Positions 16,708 through 27,092 of a stretch of 64,000 nt of DNA are shown one piece after another. The notes under the pieces were generated by a model. It worked only from the letters and a program-made list of their open reading frames with translations. It did not search any database and was not told the origin of the DNA. Made by a program: the position numbers and the translations under genes. How positions within the stretch are numbered: position 1 is the stretch's first letter; each line of letters starts with the position of its first letter. Where the stretch lies: positions 5,208,001-5,272,000 of the forward strand of contig NZ_CP151650.1 in NCBI RefSeq assembly GCF_038397775.1. The letters are read 5' to 3'. The stretch is from Pseudomonas sp. RC10. Lineage in GTDB: Bacteria > Pseudomonadota > Gammaproteobacteria > Pseudomonadales > Pseudomonadaceae.

Positions 16708-16799
16708 CTGTGGGAGCGAATTCATTCGCGAGAGGCCCGTACAACCGACAGAAATCTATCGACTGTACCGACGTCTCGCGAATGAATTCGCTCCCACAG
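16708..16799. repeat. REP doublet 3 of a triple array
   Basis: CTGTGGGAGCGAATTCATTC facing GAATGAATTCGCTCCCACAG, starting exactly 191 bp after doublet 2. Confidence 0.92.
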
Positions 16800-16922
16800 G
16801 AGATCCCGCGGACCACAAATCCATCTAACAACCCGATCAATTCCTCGCAAAAACGTCACCCATCCATCGTCTCAACCGGCATACCATAGGCGCCATTCCC
16901 ACCCTCTTCCGGAGTGCGCCCC

Positions 16923-17777
16923 ATGACTCAATTTCGCAAAGTGCTGTCCATGCAGACCGGTCAACCGACCTCGGACGGCGCGGGCGTCAAGCTGACGCGG
17001 GTCTTCGGCGGCCCTGGCGTCGAGCTGTTCGACCCCTTCCTGATGCTCGACGAATTTGGCTCGGACAAGGCTGACGATTACATCGCCGGTTTCCCACCGC
17101 ACCCGCATCGCGGCTTCGAAACCGTGACTTACATGCTCGAAGGCCGCATGCGCCATGAAGACCACATGGGCAACGTCGGTCTGCTGCAAGGCGGCGGCGT
17201 GCAATGGATGACCGCTGCGCGTGGCGTGATCCACAGCGAGATGCCGGAACAGGAAGAAGGCATGATGCGCGGCTTCCAGCTGTGGCTGAACCTGCCGGGC
17301 AAATCGAAGATGGGCGACGCCGGTTACGAAGACATTCAGCCAGAACGCATCCCGCGCATCACCACGCAGAACGGGGTGGACGTGGTGGTGATCGCCGGTC
17401 AGTTCGACGACGGCCAGGTGCAGCAGGCAGGCGCGGTGCAGCGGCCCGACACCGAACCGCAGTATTTCGACTTCCACCTTCCAGCCGGCAAATCAATCAG
17501 CCCGAAAGTCCCTGAAGGCCACCGGGTGCTGTTGTACGTGTACGAAGGCGAAATCGAGATCGCCGGTTGCGCGCAAACGCTCGGTCAGAGCCGTCTGGCT
17601 CGGTTGTCAGAAAATGGCGAAGTGCAGCTCAATTCAGCGACCGGCGCGAAGGTGTTGCTGATCGCGGGCAAGCCACTGAATGAGCCAATCGTGCAATACG
17701 GCCCATTTGTGATGAACAGCCGCGAAGAGATCGAACAGGCTCTGCGGGATTTTCGGGATGACAAATTGACGGCATAA
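16923..17777 (+). CDS. pirin family protein
   Basis: 284-residue bicupin. The N-terminal cupin carries the pirin metal site: FPPHPHRGFETVTYMLEG, DHMGNVGLLQGGGVQWM and GVIHSEMP supply the usual three His and a Glu. The C-terminal cupin begins about residue 170. Bacterial pirins include quercetin 2,3-dioxygenases and redox or metabolic regulators; substrate unknown here. GGAGTG lies 7 bp upstream of ATG 16923, which decides the start over an in-frame GTG at 16914. Confidence 0.9.
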   Translation: MTQFRKVLSMQTGQPTSDGAGVKLTRVFGGPGVELFDPFLMLDEFGSDKADDYIAGFPPHPHRGFETVTYMLEGRMRHEDHMGNVGLLQGGGVQWMTAARGVIHSEMPEQEEGMMRGFQLWLNLPGKSKMGDAGYEDIQPERIPRITTQNGVDVVVIAGQFDDGQVQQAGAVQRPDTEPQYFDFHLPAGKSISPKVPEGHRVLLYVYEGEIEIAGCAQTLGQSRLARLSENGEVQLNSATGAKVLLIAGKPLNEPIVQYGPFVMNSREEIEQALRDFRDDKLTA

Positions 17778-17800
17778 ACAATCGCCCGATCACTACGCCC

Positions 17801-17889
17801 CTGTAGGAGCGCGCTTGCCCGCGATGGCGGTCTGCCTGTGACACATGCGCCTCTGACCCACCGCAATCGCGGGCAAGCGCGCTCCTACA
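17801..17889. repeat. REP doublet, GCGCGCTTGCCCGCGA subtype
   Basis: CTGTAGGAGCGCGCTTGCCC facing GGGCAAGCGCGCTCCTACA, between convergent genes. Confidence 0.9.
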
Positions 17890-17920
17890 CCAGATCCCAG
17901 CCTATCGGATGAATCCGTCT

Positions 17921-19156
17921 TCACGCGATCCCCAAAAACCGCATCAGCTCCTCTTTCTGGGCCATCGCATCGCGGCGGCCCAGTTCGATCAATTCGCTGC
18001 AATATCCCGACTCGAACAGCAGATAACTCAACACCCCTGCCCCGCTGGTCTTGGTCGCGCCGGGCCCGCGCAGAAAGGTGCGCAGGGCAGGCGGCAGTTC
18101 GCGACGGTGGCGAGCGGCGATTTCGTCGAGGGGCTGGCTCGGGGAAATGACCAGCACCTCCACCGGCGCCAGCGACTGCACCGGCGTCGGCTGCTCGGAC
18201 ACCTGCGGCGACGGCTCGGGTGGCGAGGGCAACATGCGACTCAGCAAATTCAGCCGCTCCAGCAACTCAATGTCGCTCTCCAGGCTGTCAATGAACGTGC
18301 TGTTGAGCATGTGCCCGCTGATCTGCGCCAGACTTGGCTGCGCGCCGCTCACGACCCGGTGCACGGGCTTGTTCGCCCCCGGCCCGCGAGGGTTGCCGCT
18401 GACGCCCACCACCAGCACCCGATTGGCGCCCAGGTGCAGCGCCGGGCTGATCGGCGCCGATTGCCGCACCGCGCCATCGCCGAAATATTCGTGTTCAAGT
18501 TTGACCGGGGCGAACAGCAGCGGAATCGCCGAACTCGCCAGCAGATGATCGACCGTCAGCCGCGTTGGCACGCCGACGCGCCGGTGCCGCAGCCAAGAAT
18601 CGATGGTGCCTTTGCCCTGATAGAACGTGACCGCCTGCCCCGACTCGTAGCCAAACGCCGTGACCGCAACGGCCCGCAAATGCCGACCTTCGATGGCCTC
18701 ATCAATGCCTTCGAGGTTCAGGCGCTCGGTCAGCAAATCTTTCAACGGCGAGCTGTTGAGCAACGCCACGGGGATCTGCTTGCGACCGATGCCCAGCAGG
18801 CTTCGCCCGAAGAACCGGGTCGCCTGACGAATCACCCCGGACCAGTCGCTGCGCAACACCTGATGGCTGCGAAAGCTCTGCCAGAAGACCGTGAGTTCAT
18901 GAATAGCCGTGCGAAATTGCGCAGCCCCGCTGGCGAGTTTCACCGCGTTGATGGCGCCCGCAGACGTGCCGACGATGACCGGAAACGGGTTCTTCGCGCC
19001 CGCAGGCAGCAGGTCGGCGATCCCTGCGAGCACGCCCACCTGATAGGCCGCCCGAGCGCCGCCGCCGGAAAGGATCAGCCCGGTGATCGACTCGCGACCG
19101 ACCGGAACCGTTGAAGCGCTGTTGACTGTTTTTTGTTCTGCTGCGCTTGTCGTCAT
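17921..19156 (-). CDS. patatin-like phospholipase
   Basis: 411-residue protein with the full patatin signature: oxyanion loop LILSGGGARAAYQVGVL, nucleophile motif VIVGTSAGAINA (Ser about residue 65) and the dyad Asp in EYFGDGAVRQSAP. Patatins cleave acyl chains from phospholipids with a Ser-Asp dyad. There is no signal peptide, so it is probably cytoplasmic or associated with the inner leaflet. The C-terminal third (after about 260) has a Ser/Pro/Glu-rich linker and looks like the extra domain seen in long Pseudomonas patatins. It lies 19 bp downstream of the lpxL-like gene on the same strand, so the two may share a transcript. Confidence 0.88.
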   Translation of the reverse strand: MTTSAAEQKTVNSASTVPVGRESITGLILSGGGARAAYQVGVLAGIADLLPAGAKNPFPVIVGTSAGAINAVKLASGAAQFRTAIHELTVFWQSFRSHQVLRSDWSGVIRQATRFFGRSLLGIGRKQIPVALLNSSPLKDLLTERLNLEGIDEAIEGRHLRAVAVTAFGYESGQAVTFYQGKGTIDSWLRHRRVGVPTRLTVDHLLASSAIPLLFAPVKLEHEYFGDGAVRQSAPISPALHLGANRVLVVGVSGNPRGPGANKPVHRVVSGAQPSLAQISGHMLNSTFIDSLESDIELLERLNLLSRMLPSPPEPSPQVSEQPTPVQSLAPVEVLVISPSQPLDEIAARHRRELPPALRTFLRGPGATKTSGAGVLSYLLFESGYCSELIELGRRDAMAQKEELMRFLGIA

Positions 19157-19175
19157 AAAACCTCAGCCCTAGGTA

Positions 19176-20108
19176 TCAGCCCCGCTTTTTATACAGCTTC
19201 GGCTCACCGGGCGGCCTGCTCTTGAACCGCCGGTGTGCCCACAGATACTGCTCGGGGCAGGCCGTCACGGCCCGCTCGACCCATTGATTGATGCGCAGGC
19301 AATCGGCCTCGTCGCTCTCGCCGGGAAAATCGGTCAATGCCGGGTGAATCACCAGCTTGTACCCGCTGCCGTCCGCCAGACGCTCCTGAGTGAACGGCAC
19401 CACCAAGGCGCGGCCGAGGGTGGCGAATTTGCTGGTGGCCGGCACGGTGGCGGCCTGAATGCCGAACAGCGGCACGAACAGGCTCTGCTTGACGCCGTAG
19501 TCCTGATCCGGCGCGTACCAGATCGCGCGGCCCTTGCGCAGTTGCTTGATCATGCCGCGCACGTCTTCGCGTTCGACGGCGATGGAATCCAGGTTGTGCC
19601 GCTCGCGGCCCCGGCGCTGAACGTAGTCGAACACCGGGTTCTTGTGCTCGCGGTACATCCCGTCGATAGTGTGCTGTTGACCCAGCAACGCTGCGCCGAC
19701 TTCCAGCGTGGTGAAGTGCAGCGCCATGAGGATGACGCCCTGCCCTTGCTCATGAGGCTGCTTGAGGTGTTCAAGCCCTTCGATGTGCGCCAGTTTGGCC
19801 AGGCGCGTAGGGCTCCACCACCAGCTCATGGCCATTTCGAAAAAGGCGATCCCGGTGGAGGCAAAATTTTCCTTGAGCAGGCGTTTGCGCTCGGCTTTCG
19901 AATACTGCGGAAAACACAGTTCAAGGTTGCGCGCCGCGATGATGCGACGATCGGTGGCGAAGTAATACATGACCCCGCCGAGCGCCCGGCCTATCGCGAC
20001 CAGCGCCCGAAACGGCAACTGCACCACCAGCCAGAGCATTCCCAGTCCCAGCCACAGGAGCCAGAAGCGGGGATGAAGAAATTGGGCTCGAAAACGCGGG
20101 CGTTCCAT
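19176..20108 (-). CDS. lpxL: lipid A biosynthesis lauroyl acyltransferase
   Basis: 310-residue LpxL/HtrB-type acyltransferase: one N-terminal membrane helix ([19 protein letters not shown]), the catalytic HxxxxE-type motif in [15 protein letters not shown] (His-x4-Glu), and [16 protein letters not shown]. It transfers an acyl chain from acyl-ACP to a lipid A precursor at the inner-membrane cytoplasmic face. ATG 20108 gives the standard family N-terminus; the longer upstream frame overlaps the minC leader and is not coding. Divergent from minC, the same arrangement recalled in P. aeruginosa (PA3242-PA3243). Confidence 0.9.
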   Translation of the reverse strand: MERPRFRAQFLHPRFWLLWLGLGMLWLVVQLPFRALVAIGRALGGVMYYFATDRRIIAARNLELCFPQYSKAERKRLLKENFASTGIAFFEMAMSWWWSPTRLAKLAHIEGLEHLKQPHEQGQGVILMALHFTTLEVGAALLGQQHTIDGMYREHKNPVFDYVQRRGRERHNLDSIAVEREDVRGMIKQLRKGRAIWYAPDQDYGVKQSLFVPLFGIQAATVPATSKFATLGRALVVPFTQERLADGSGYKLVIHPALTDFPGESDEADCLRINQWVERAVTACPEQYLWAHRRFKSRPPGEPKLYKKRG

Positions 20109-20253
20109 TACAGCTTCCGTCAGGACAAAGGCGGGCATTCTACATCGGTTCGAGCACTTCGGTGACGCTTCGTCGGTTGCGGCTCCCTTGCGACTCGCGG
20201 GCGTTCTCGTTATAAGTCTCGGCACTTTTAGCGACAAGCCGCTGTATGCCGAC

Positions 20254-21000
20254 ATGAGCCAAATCGAATTGCAAGACAAGGACCCCGTGTTCCAGCTGAA
20301 GGGCAGCATGCTGGCCATCACCGTGCTGGAACTGGCCCGTAACAACCTTGAAGCGCTGGATCGTCAGCTGGCCGCCAAGGTCGCTCAGGCGCCCAATTTC
20401 TTCAGCAATACGCCGCTGGTGCTGGCGCTGGACAAGCTGCCGCCCAACGAAGGCGCCGTCGATCTGCAAGCGATGATGCGCATCTGTCGCCATCACGGCC
20501 TGCGCACCCTGGCCATTCGCGCCAACCGCATCGAAGACATCGCCGCCGCCATTGCCATCGATTTGCCGGTCCTGCCGCCTTCCGGCGCGCGTGAAAGACC
20601 CCTCGATCCGACGGAAGGTGAAATAAAGAAAAAGCCCGAAGTGGTGGAAAAACCACCGGAGCCTTTGATCAAGCCGACCAAGATAATCACGGCTCCCGTG
20701 CGCGGCGGCCAGCAGATTTACGCGCAAGGTTCGGACCTGGTGGTGATTTCCTCGGTCAGTCCCGGTGCGGAACTTCTCGCCGATGGCAACATCCATGTGT
20801 ATGGCCCGATGCGGGGCCGGGCACTGGCAGGCATCAAGGGCGACACCAAGGCCCGGATTTTCTGCCAGCAAATGGTGGCCGAACTGGTCTCCATCGCCGG
20901 GCAATACAAGGTTGCGGAAGACCTGCGACGTGACCCTCTCTGGGGGGCCGGGGTACAAGTCAGTCTGTCCGGTGACGTGTTGAACATCATCCGTCTTTAA
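20254..21000 (+). CDS. minC: septum site-determining protein MinC
   Basis: 248-residue MinC. N-terminal domain starts [20 protein letters not shown]; a variable Pro/Lys/Glu-rich linker (about residues 108-145) leads to the C-terminal beta-helix domain with [43 protein letters not shown], cited here as the landmark run split by its GG-GR repeats. MinC inhibits FtsZ ring assembly away from midcell. First gene of minCDE. The ATG at 20254 matches the family start; no strong ribosome site is visible before it. Confidence 0.95.
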   Translation: MSQIELQDKDPVFQLKGSMLAITVLELARNNLEALDRQLAAKVAQAPNFFSNTPLVLALDKLPPNEGAVDLQAMMRICRHHGLRTLAIRANRIEDIAAAIAIDLPVLPPSGARERPLDPTEGEIKKKPEVVEKPPEPLIKPTKIITAPVRGGQQIYAQGSDLVVISSVSPGAELLADGNIHVYGPMRGRALAGIKGDTKARIFCQQMVAELVSIAGQYKVAEDLRRDPLWGAGVQVSLSGDVLNIIRL

Positions 21001-21195
21001 CGGATACTGCGCCATTTTCAAAGCCACTCTGATTCGTCGCGAAAACGATGCAAAGGGAAAGGAAAACCGGGAAATTCATTTGTTTTCTCGAAACATGAGC
21101 ATCGCAAGACGCTCGTTTCTTTCTCTGTTCGAAAAACGCTGCGTGATGAGGGGCTATTCAGGGACTAGCCGTCCTACTTTTAGGGGTGATACACC

Positions 21196-22008
21196 TTGGC
21201 CAAGATTCTCGTGGTTACATCCGGCAAGGGTGGTGTGGGCAAGACCACCACCAGCGCCGCTATCGGTACCGGCCTCGCATTGCGCGGCCACAAAACGGTC
21301 ATCGTCGACTTCGACGTCGGTCTGCGTAACCTCGACCTGATCATGGGTTGCGAGCGTCGCGTCGTGTATGACTTCGTCAACGTGGTCAATGGCGAAGCCA
21401 ACCTGCAACAGGCGCTGATCAAGGACAAGAAGATCGAAGGTCTTTATGTCCTCGCCGCCAGCCAGACCCGTGACAAGGAAGCGCTGACCAAAGACGGCGT
21501 GGAAAAGGTCCTGATGGAGCTCAAGGAATCCTTCGAGTACATCGTCTGCGACTCCCCTGCCGGTATCGAAACGGGCGCTCACCTGGCGATGTACTTCGCC
21601 GATGAAGCGATCGTCGTGACCAACCCTGAAGTCTCCTCCGTCCGTGACTCGGACCGCATGCTGGGCCTGCTGGCCAGCAAGTCGCGCCGTGCCGAGCGCA
21701 ACGAAGACCCGATCAAGGAGCACCTGCTCCTGACCCGCTATAACCCTGAGCGCGTGAGCAAGGGCGAAATGCTGGGCGTGGAAGACGTCAAGGAAATCCT
21801 GGCCGTCACCCTGCTCGGCGTGATTCCTGAATCCCAGGCTGTGCTCAAGGCTTCCAACCAGGGCGTGCCTGTCATCCTCGACGACCAGAGCGACGCCGGT
21901 CAGGCGTACAGCGATGCCGTCGACCGCCTGTTGGGCAAAGACCGTGAGCATCGCTTCCTGGACGTACAGAAAAAAGGATTTTTCGAACGCCTGTTCGGGG
22001 GTAACTAA
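21196..22008 (+). CDS. minD: septum site-determining ATPase MinD
   Basis: 270-residue MinD with deviant Walker A ([15 protein letters not shown]), the [15 protein letters not shown] switch and [11 protein letters not shown]alker B. The C-terminal amphipathic helix FFERLFGG anchors ATP-bound MinD to the membrane. Translation starts at TTG 21196 (AGGGGTG site upstream), the only start giving [14 protein letters not shown] 195-bp gap after minC may hold its own promoter. The stop overlaps the minE ATG by one base. Confidence 0.96.
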   Translation: MAKILVVTSGKGGVGKTTTSAAIGTGLALRGHKTVIVDFDVGLRNLDLIMGCERRVVYDFVNVVNGEANLQQALIKDKKIEGLYVLAASQTRDKEALTKDGVEKVLMELKESFEYIVCDSPAGIETGAHLAMYFADEAIVVTNPEVSSVRDSDRMLGLLASKSRRAERNEDPIKEHLLLTRYNPERVSKGEMLGVEDVKEILAVTLLGVIPESQAVLKASNQGVPVILDDQSDAGQAYSDAVDRLLGKDREHRFLDVQKKGFFERLFGGN

Positions 22009-22262
22009 TGAACATTTTTGACTTCTTTCGTGCCAACAAAAAGCCCAGTACCGCATCGGTCGCGAAAGAGCGTCTACAGATCATCGTGGCGCATGAACGC
22101 GGCCAACGCAGTACCCCGGACTACCTGCCCGCTCTGCAAAAAGAGTTGGTGGAAGTGATCCGTAAATACGTCCAGATCGAGGACGACAAAGTGCAGGTTG
22201 CGCTCGACAACGAGGGCAGCTACTCGATTCTGGAGCTCAACATCACCCTGCCTGATCGTTGA
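22008..22262 (+). CDS. minE: cell division topological specificity factor MinE
   Basis: 84-residue MinE. The membrane/MinD-binding N-terminus ([20 protein letters not shown]) and the contact helix [12 protein letters not shown] are intact, followed by the dimerisation domain ([15 protein letters not shown]). It stimulates MinD ATPase to make the pole-to-pole oscillation. Start overlaps the minD stop (TAATG). Confidence 0.96.
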   Translation: MNIFDFFRANKKPSTASVAKERLQIIVAHERGQRSTPDYLPALQKELVEVIRKYVQIEDDKVQVALDNEGSYSILELNITLPDR

Positions 22263-22387
22263 TCGAACAGGCGGTCGCCACGGCGGCTCGGTTGCCCTGA
22301 TCCCTTCGCGGGATTGCGGTGAGCGAGCCGCCGTTGGCGTTTGTAAACACACCGATTTTTGCTCTGAGAGTGCCACGAGGCTGTTCG

Positions 22388-23023
22388 ATGCCGCTGTCCA
22401 ATGTCCACATTCTCCATCAGGACGATGCCGTTCTGGTGGTGAACAAGCCCACCCTGCTGCTGTCGGTCCCTGGTCGTGCGGACGACAACAAGGACTGCCT
22501 GATTACGCGCCTGCAGGAAAACGGCTACCCCGAAGCGCGCATTGTCCATCGTCTGGACTGGGAAACGTCCGGGATCATTCTGCTGGCCCGCGATGCGGAC
22601 ACCCATCGGGAGTTGTCTCGGCAATTTCATGACCGGGAAACCGAAAAGGCCTACACGGCACTGGCGTGGGGACAACCGGCGCTGGACAGCGGCAGCATCG
22701 ACCTGCCGTTGCGCTACGACCCGCCGACCAAACCTCGACATGTGGTGGATCACGAACTCGGCAAACATGCGCTGACGTTCTGGAAGGTCTTGGAGCGCTA
22801 TGACACACACTGCCGGGTGGAGCTGACACCGATTACCGGTCGGTCTCATCAGTTGCGCGTGCATATGTTATCGATCGGGCATCCGTTGTTGGGGGATGGG
22901 TTGTATGCACATCCCGAGGCATTGGCGGCGTACCCGCGGTTGTGCCTGCACGCGAGCATGTTGACGTTTACCCATCCGGTGACGAAAGAGCGGCTGCGGT
23001 TCGAGTGTCCAGCGCCGTTTTGA
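22388..23023 (+). CDS. rluA: RluA-family pseudouridine synthase
   Basis: 211-residue stand-alone RluA-type enzyme without an S4 domain. The catalytic Asp lies in IVHRLDWETSGIILLA; the second motif TPITGRSHQLRVHM and the C-terminal LCLHASMLTF are present. E. coli RluA modifies 23S rRNA U746 and some tRNA U32. It follows minE, as recalled in P. aeruginosa (PA3246). ATG 22388 begins the conserved domain; an in-frame upstream ATG at 22319 would add 23 residues. Confidence 0.9.
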   Translation: MPLSNVHILHQDDAVLVVNKPTLLLSVPGRADDNKDCLITRLQENGYPEARIVHRLDWETSGIILLARDADTHRELSRQFHDRETEKAYTALAWGQPALDSGSIDLPLRYDPPTKPRHVVDHELGKHALTFWKVLERYDTHCRVELTPITGRSHQLRVHMLSIGHPLLGDGLYAHPEALAAYPRLCLHASMLTFTHPVTKERLRFECPAPF

Positions 23024-23058
23024 GGGGTTGGGATCTGCTGGCTTGAGATGGTTACTCT

Positions 23059-23244
23059 GACGCCCTTCGGGCCTGATCGCGAGCAAGCTCACTCCTACAT
23101 TTGCTTAAACGCGCCATAGCCTGACAGACCGAGTTGTAAGCCTTAAGAGCCTGGCACCAAGGCCAAACGCCCGGTCCAGCAGATGCGGCGCGTTGCAAAA
23201 GATGTAGGAGTGAGCTTGCTCGCGATCAGGCCCCGAAGGGCATC
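23059..23244. repeat. long-armed REP doublet
   Basis: Arms of about 42 bp, from GCCCTTCGGGCCTGATCGCG (23062) with CACTCCTACAT to ATGTAGGAGTGAGC (23202) with CGAAGGGC, so the inverted repeat extends well beyond the normal REP core. Confidence 0.85.
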
Positions 23245-23325
23245 AAAGTAAGCGTCTAGAGCCAACCATCTCGCCCCGGCCCGCATACGCCTGTAAACTC
23301 CCGCCATTGCTGTCTGGAGTAACTT

Positions 23326-24615
23326 ATGCGCGAAGAGTTGAACCAAGGCCTGATCGATTTTCTCAAGGCGTCTCCCACCCCGTTTCACGCCACCGCCAGT
23401 CTGGTGCAACGTCTCGAAGGCGCCGGTTATCAGCGCCTCGACGAACGCGAGCCTTGGCACACCGAAACCGGTGGCCGCTACTACGTCACCCGTAACGACT
23501 CTTCCCTCGTGGCGTTCAAGCTGGGTCGCCTGTCGCCCCTGATCGGCGGGATTCGCCTCGTGGGCGCTCACACCGACAGCCCCTGCCTGCGGGTCAAACC
23601 CCAGCCCGAGTTGCAGCGTCAGGGTTTCTGGCAGTTGGGCGTCGAGGTCTACGGCGGTGCGCTGTTGGCCCCGTGGTTCGACCGTGATCTCTCGCTCGCG
23701 GGCCGTGTCACGTTCCGTCGCGACGGCAAAGTCGAAAGCCAACTGATTGATTTCAAGCTGCCCATCGCGATCATCCCTAACCTGGCGATTCACCTCAATC
23801 GCACCGCCAACGAAGGCTGGCAGATCAACCCGCAGAACGAATTGCCGCCGATCCTCGCCCAAGTGGCCGGTGACGAGCGCGCCGATTTCCGTGCCCTGCT
23901 GACCGATCAGCTCGCCCGCGAACACGGCCTTAACGCCGACGTTGTGCTCGATTACGAGCTGAGTTTTTACGACACCCAAAGCGCGGCGGTCATTGGCCTG
24001 AACGGCGATTTCATCGCCGGTGCGCGACTGGACAACCTGCTGTCGTGCTTCGCTGGCCTGCAAGCGCTGCTCAATGCCGATGGCGAAGAGACCTGCGTGC
24101 TGATCTGCACCGACCACGAAGAGGTCGGCTCGACCTCCGCGTGTGGCGCCGACGGCCCGATGCTGGAGCAAGTGCTGCAACGTCTGCTGCCAGAAGGCGA
24201 CGACTACGTGCGCACGGTGCAGAAGTCGCTGCTGATTTCCGCCGACAACGCCCACGGCGTGCACCCGAACTACGCTGACAAGCACGACGGCAACCACGGC
24301 CCAAAACTCAACGCTGGCCCTGTGATCAAGGTCAACAGCAACCAGCGCTACGCGACCAACAGCGAAACCGCCGGTTTCTTCCGCCATCTGTGCATGGCCG
24401 AGGAAGTTCCGGTGCAAAGCTTCGTGGTGCGCAGCGACATGGCCTGTGGCTCGACCATCGGCCCGATCACCGCCGGGCATCTGGGCGTGCGCACCGTCGA
24501 CATCGGCCTGCCGACGTTCGCCATGCACTCGATTCGTGAGCTGGCAGGCAGTCAGGACCTGGCGCACCTGGTCAAAGTGCTGACCGCGTTTTATGCGAGT
24601 GCCGAGTTGCCGTAA
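23326..24615 (+). CDS. apeB: M18 family aminopeptidase
   Basis: 429-residue M18 zinc aminopeptidase (PepB/ApeB type). Metal ligands lie in [60 protein letters not shown] and near the C-terminus TFAMHSIRE; HHxD-type order is as in the family. It removes acidic or neutral N-terminal residues from peptides in the cytoplasm. Single gene between two REP doublets. Confidence 0.93.
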   Translation: MREELNQGLIDFLKASPTPFHATASLVQRLEGAGYQRLDEREPWHTETGGRYYVTRNDSSLVAFKLGRLSPLIGGIRLVGAHTDSPCLRVKPQPELQRQGFWQLGVEVYGGALLAPWFDRDLSLAGRVTFRRDGKVESQLIDFKLPIAIIPNLAIHLNRTANEGWQINPQNELPPILAQVAGDERADFRALLTDQLAREHGLNADVVLDYELSFYDTQSAAVIGLNGDFIAGARLDNLLSCFAGLQALLNADGEETCVLICTDHEEVGSTSACGADGPMLEQVLQRLLPEGDDYVRTVQKSLLISADNAHGVHPNYADKHDGNHGPKLNAGPVIKVNSNQRYATNSETAGFFRHLCMAEEVPVQSFVVRSDMACGSTIGPITAGHLGVRTVDIGLPTFAMHSIRELAGSQDLAHLVKVLTAFYASAELP

Positions 24616-24658
24616 CGCTACTAGGCGGGCGCTGCCCGACCTGATGGTGAATGCCTCT

Positions 24659-24748
24659 TGTGGGAGCCGGCTTGCTGGCGAAGGCGGAGTATCAGTCAGT
24701 TCATCTGTGACTGATCCAGGGCCTTCGCCAGCAAGCCGGCTCCTACAA
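24659..24748. repeat. REP doublet, GCCGGCTTGCTGGCGA subtype
   Basis: TTGTGGGAGCCGGCTTGCTG facing CAGCAAGCCGGCTCCTACAA. Confidence 0.9.
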
Positions 24749-24788
24749 TGGGATCAACGACCCGTCCCTAATCGAGGTTGATGACCCG

Positions 24789-26972
24789 GTGACTGCCCCT
24801 TCCCGTTTTACCCTGTCGCACCTGTTGCTGATTGTCTTGCTGGCCCTGTTTCCCGTCGCGCTGACCCAGGCGGCCGGATTGCCCAGCCTGCTCGGTGGCC
24901 AGAAGGCCCAACCTCAAGCCCAGGAACCCTTGGGCCAGTCCCTCGACGAGGTCATCACCTCGCTGGAAAACGATCAGCAACGCAGCAAATTGCTGGACGA
25001 TCTGAAGAAGCTTCGCGACGCCACCAAGAAAGCCCAACCCACTGCCGAGCAAGGCGTGCTGGGGCTGATCGGGAGCACGCTTCACGATTTCGAGAAGCAG
25101 TTCACCGGCGATGACAGCCCGCTCAGTCGCTGGGGCGACGAGGTGTCGCTGGCCGAGCAAGAGTTGATGGACCTGCTGCTGCCGGCCAATCAGTGGTGGC
25201 CGATCATGTTCAGCTTTGCGGTGGTGATTGCGCTGTGGAGCTTGCTGGCCGGCGCGCTGATCTGGCTCAGCCATCGGGTGAGGGTGCGCTTCGGGCTGTC
25301 GGAAGAACTGCCGCAACACCCGCGTCCGACCGATATGCTGCGCTTCGCCCTACGTAAACTGGGGCCGTGGCTGATTGCGTTGGTCATCACGGTTTACTTG
25401 AGCTATTCCCTGCCGCCGTCGCTGGGCCGGGATCTGGCGATGGTGCTGGCGTATGCGCTTGTTGTCGGCACGCTGTTTTCGGCGATCTGCGTGATTGCCT
25501 TCTCGCTGCTCGACGGCCCTCACCGGCATCAGGCGCTGTACATCCTTCGGCATCAGGCGTTTCGGCCGCTGTGGTGGATCGGCAGTTTTGCCGCCTTCGG
25601 TGAAGCGCTGAGCGATCCTCGTCTGGTGGCCAGTCTCGGTGCCCATCTGGCGCACACCACCGCGACCCTGGCCAACGTCATGGCGGCGATTTCCACGGGG
25701 CTGTTCATCGTCCGCTTCCGTCGGCCCATCGCGCATTTGATCCGCAATCAGCCGCTGTCCCGCCGCCTGAAACGCCGCGCCCTGAGCGACACCATCGAAA
25801 TCCTTGGCAGCTTTTGGTACTTGCCTGCGCTGGTGCTGGTGGGCGTGTCGCTGTTCGCCACGTTCTTCTCGGCGGGCGACACCAGCACCGCGCTGCGCCA
25901 GTCGCTGATTTGCACGGTGTTGCTGGTCTTGTGCATGGTTATCAACGGCCTGGTGCGTCGCCATTCGCAAAAACCGGCCCACGGTCATCGACGCCATGCG
26001 CTGTATTCGGACCGCCTGAAAAGCTTAGGTTATACCGTGGCGCATCTGGTGGTCTGGCTGGTGTTCATCGAGTTGGGGCTGCGGGTCTGGGGCCTGTCGC
26101 TGATCCGTTTTTCCGAAGGCGACGGCCACGACATCAGCGTGCGCATCATCGGCCTGGCGACCACGCTGATCTTCGCCTGGCTGATCTGGATTCTCGCCGA
26201 CACCGCGATTCATCACGCCCTCACCCGCTCGCGCAAAGGCCTGGCCAACGCCCGTGCGCAGACGATGATGCCGCTGATCCGCAACGTGCTGTTCGTGACC
26301 ATTTTCATCATCGCGGTGATCGTCGCGCTGGCGAACATGGGGATGAACGTCACGCCGCTGCTGGCCGGTGCCGGTGTGATCGGTCTGGCCATCGGTTTCG
26401 GCGCACAGTCGCTGGTGGCGGACTTGATCACCGGCCTGTTCATCATCATCGAGGACTCCCTCGCCATCGACGATTACGTGGACGTCGGCGGGCATTTGGG
26501 CACCGTCGAAGGGCTGACCATTCGCACCGTGCGCCTGCGTGACATCGACGGCATCGTTCACACGATCCCGTTCAGCGAGATCAAGAGCATCCAGAACTAC
26601 TCGCGGGAATTCGGCTACGCGATCTTCCGCATCGCGATTCCGTCGAACATGAACATCGACGATGCGCTGAAGATGATTCGCGACGTGGGCCAGAAAATGC
26701 GCACCGACCCGCTGCAACGCCGCAACATCTGGTCGCCACTGGAGATTCAGGGGGTGGAGAGTTTCGAGTCCGGCAACGCCATCCTCCGCGCGCGCTTCAA
26801 GACCGCACCGATCAAGCAATGGGAAGTGTCCCGGGCGTTCAACCTGTCGCTGAAACGCTACCTCGATGAAGCTGGCATGGACCTCGCGACACCGCGCCTG
26901 AATGTGCAGGTGAATACCAGCGGTGGGAGCGTGAGCGGGGTTCGCGGGAAGAAGGATGAAACGGCGGGTTAA
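24789..26972 (+). CDS. large MscS-type mechanosensitive channel
   Basis: 727-residue MscS-family protein. A signal peptide (LSHLLLIVLLALFPVALTQA) precedes a periplasmic helical region (about 30-130), about ten membrane helices, and the MscS core: the pore helix region NVTPLLAGAGVIGLAIGFGA followed by QSLVADLITGLFIIIEDS, the beta domain GTVEGLTIRTVRLRDIDG and the VHTIPFSEIKSIQNYSR segment, then the cytoplasmic alpha/beta part. It would open on osmotic downshift. Start is GTG 24789; no ATG fits the signal peptide. Longer than E. coli MscS (286 aa) and closer in layout to YbiO/MscM types. Confidence 0.88.
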   Translation: MTAPSRFTLSHLLLIVLLALFPVALTQAAGLPSLLGGQKAQPQAQEPLGQSLDEVITSLENDQQRSKLLDDLKKLRDATKKAQPTAEQGVLGLIGSTLHDFEKQFTGDDSPLSRWGDEVSLAEQELMDLLLPANQWWPIMFSFAVVIALWSLLAGALIWLSHRVRVRFGLSEELPQHPRPTDMLRFALRKLGPWLIALVITVYLSYSLPPSLGRDLAMVLAYALVVGTLFSAICVIAFSLLDGPHRHQALYILRHQAFRPLWWIGSFAAFGEALSDPRLVASLGAHLAHTTATLANVMAAISTGLFIVRFRRPIAHLIRNQPLSRRLKRRALSDTIEILGSFWYLPALVLVGVSLFATFFSAGDTSTALRQSLICTVLLVLCMVINGLVRRHSQKPAHGHRRHALYSDRLKSLGYTVAHLVVWLVFIELGLRVWGLSLIRFSEGDGHDISVRIIGLATTLIFAWLIWILADTAIHHALTRSRKGLANARAQTMMPLIRNVLFVTIFIIAVIVALANMGMNVTPLLAGAGVIGLAIGFGAQSLVADLITGLFIIIEDSLAIDDYVDVGGHLGTVEGLTIRTVRLRDIDGIVHTIPFSEIKSIQNYSREFGYAIFRIAIPSNMNIDDALKMIRDVGQKMRTDPLQRRNIWSPLEIQGVESFESGNAILRARFKTAPIKQWEVSRAFNLSLKRYLDEAGMDLATPRLNVQVNTSGGSVSGVRGKKDETAG

Positions 26973-26982
26973 CCCCGCATAA

Positions 26983-27077
26983 AAAACACGAAACCCCTGT
27001 AGCAGTCCGGCTCGCCAGCGCCATCCGTGTGGTCGCTGCCGCCGACGAGTCGGACTGCTGCAGGGGTTTCGTGTTTA
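26983..27077. terminator. bidirectional terminator-like inverted repeat
   Basis: AACACGAAACCCCTGTAGCA pairs with TGCTGCAGGGGTTTCGTGTT across a REP-like centre; A run on one side and T run on the other. It lies between the convergent channel and binding-protein genes. Confidence 0.8.
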
Positions 27078-27092
27078 TTGTTGAGCTTCAGA

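Larger units (their letters stand above)
16421..16799. repeat. tandem duplication of a 191-bp REP unit
   Basis: The stretch from 16421 (ATTCCGCATCGCCATACAAA) recurs from 16612 with few changes, offset 191 bp. Each unit holds about 95 bp of non-REP spacer plus one REP doublet. The spacer copies are nearly identical, so the duplication is recent. Confidence 0.88.

Noticed and set aside
16327..16799. Possible CRISPR array
   Set aside because: Repeats are inverted REP pairs and the spacers are themselves duplicated; no cas genes.
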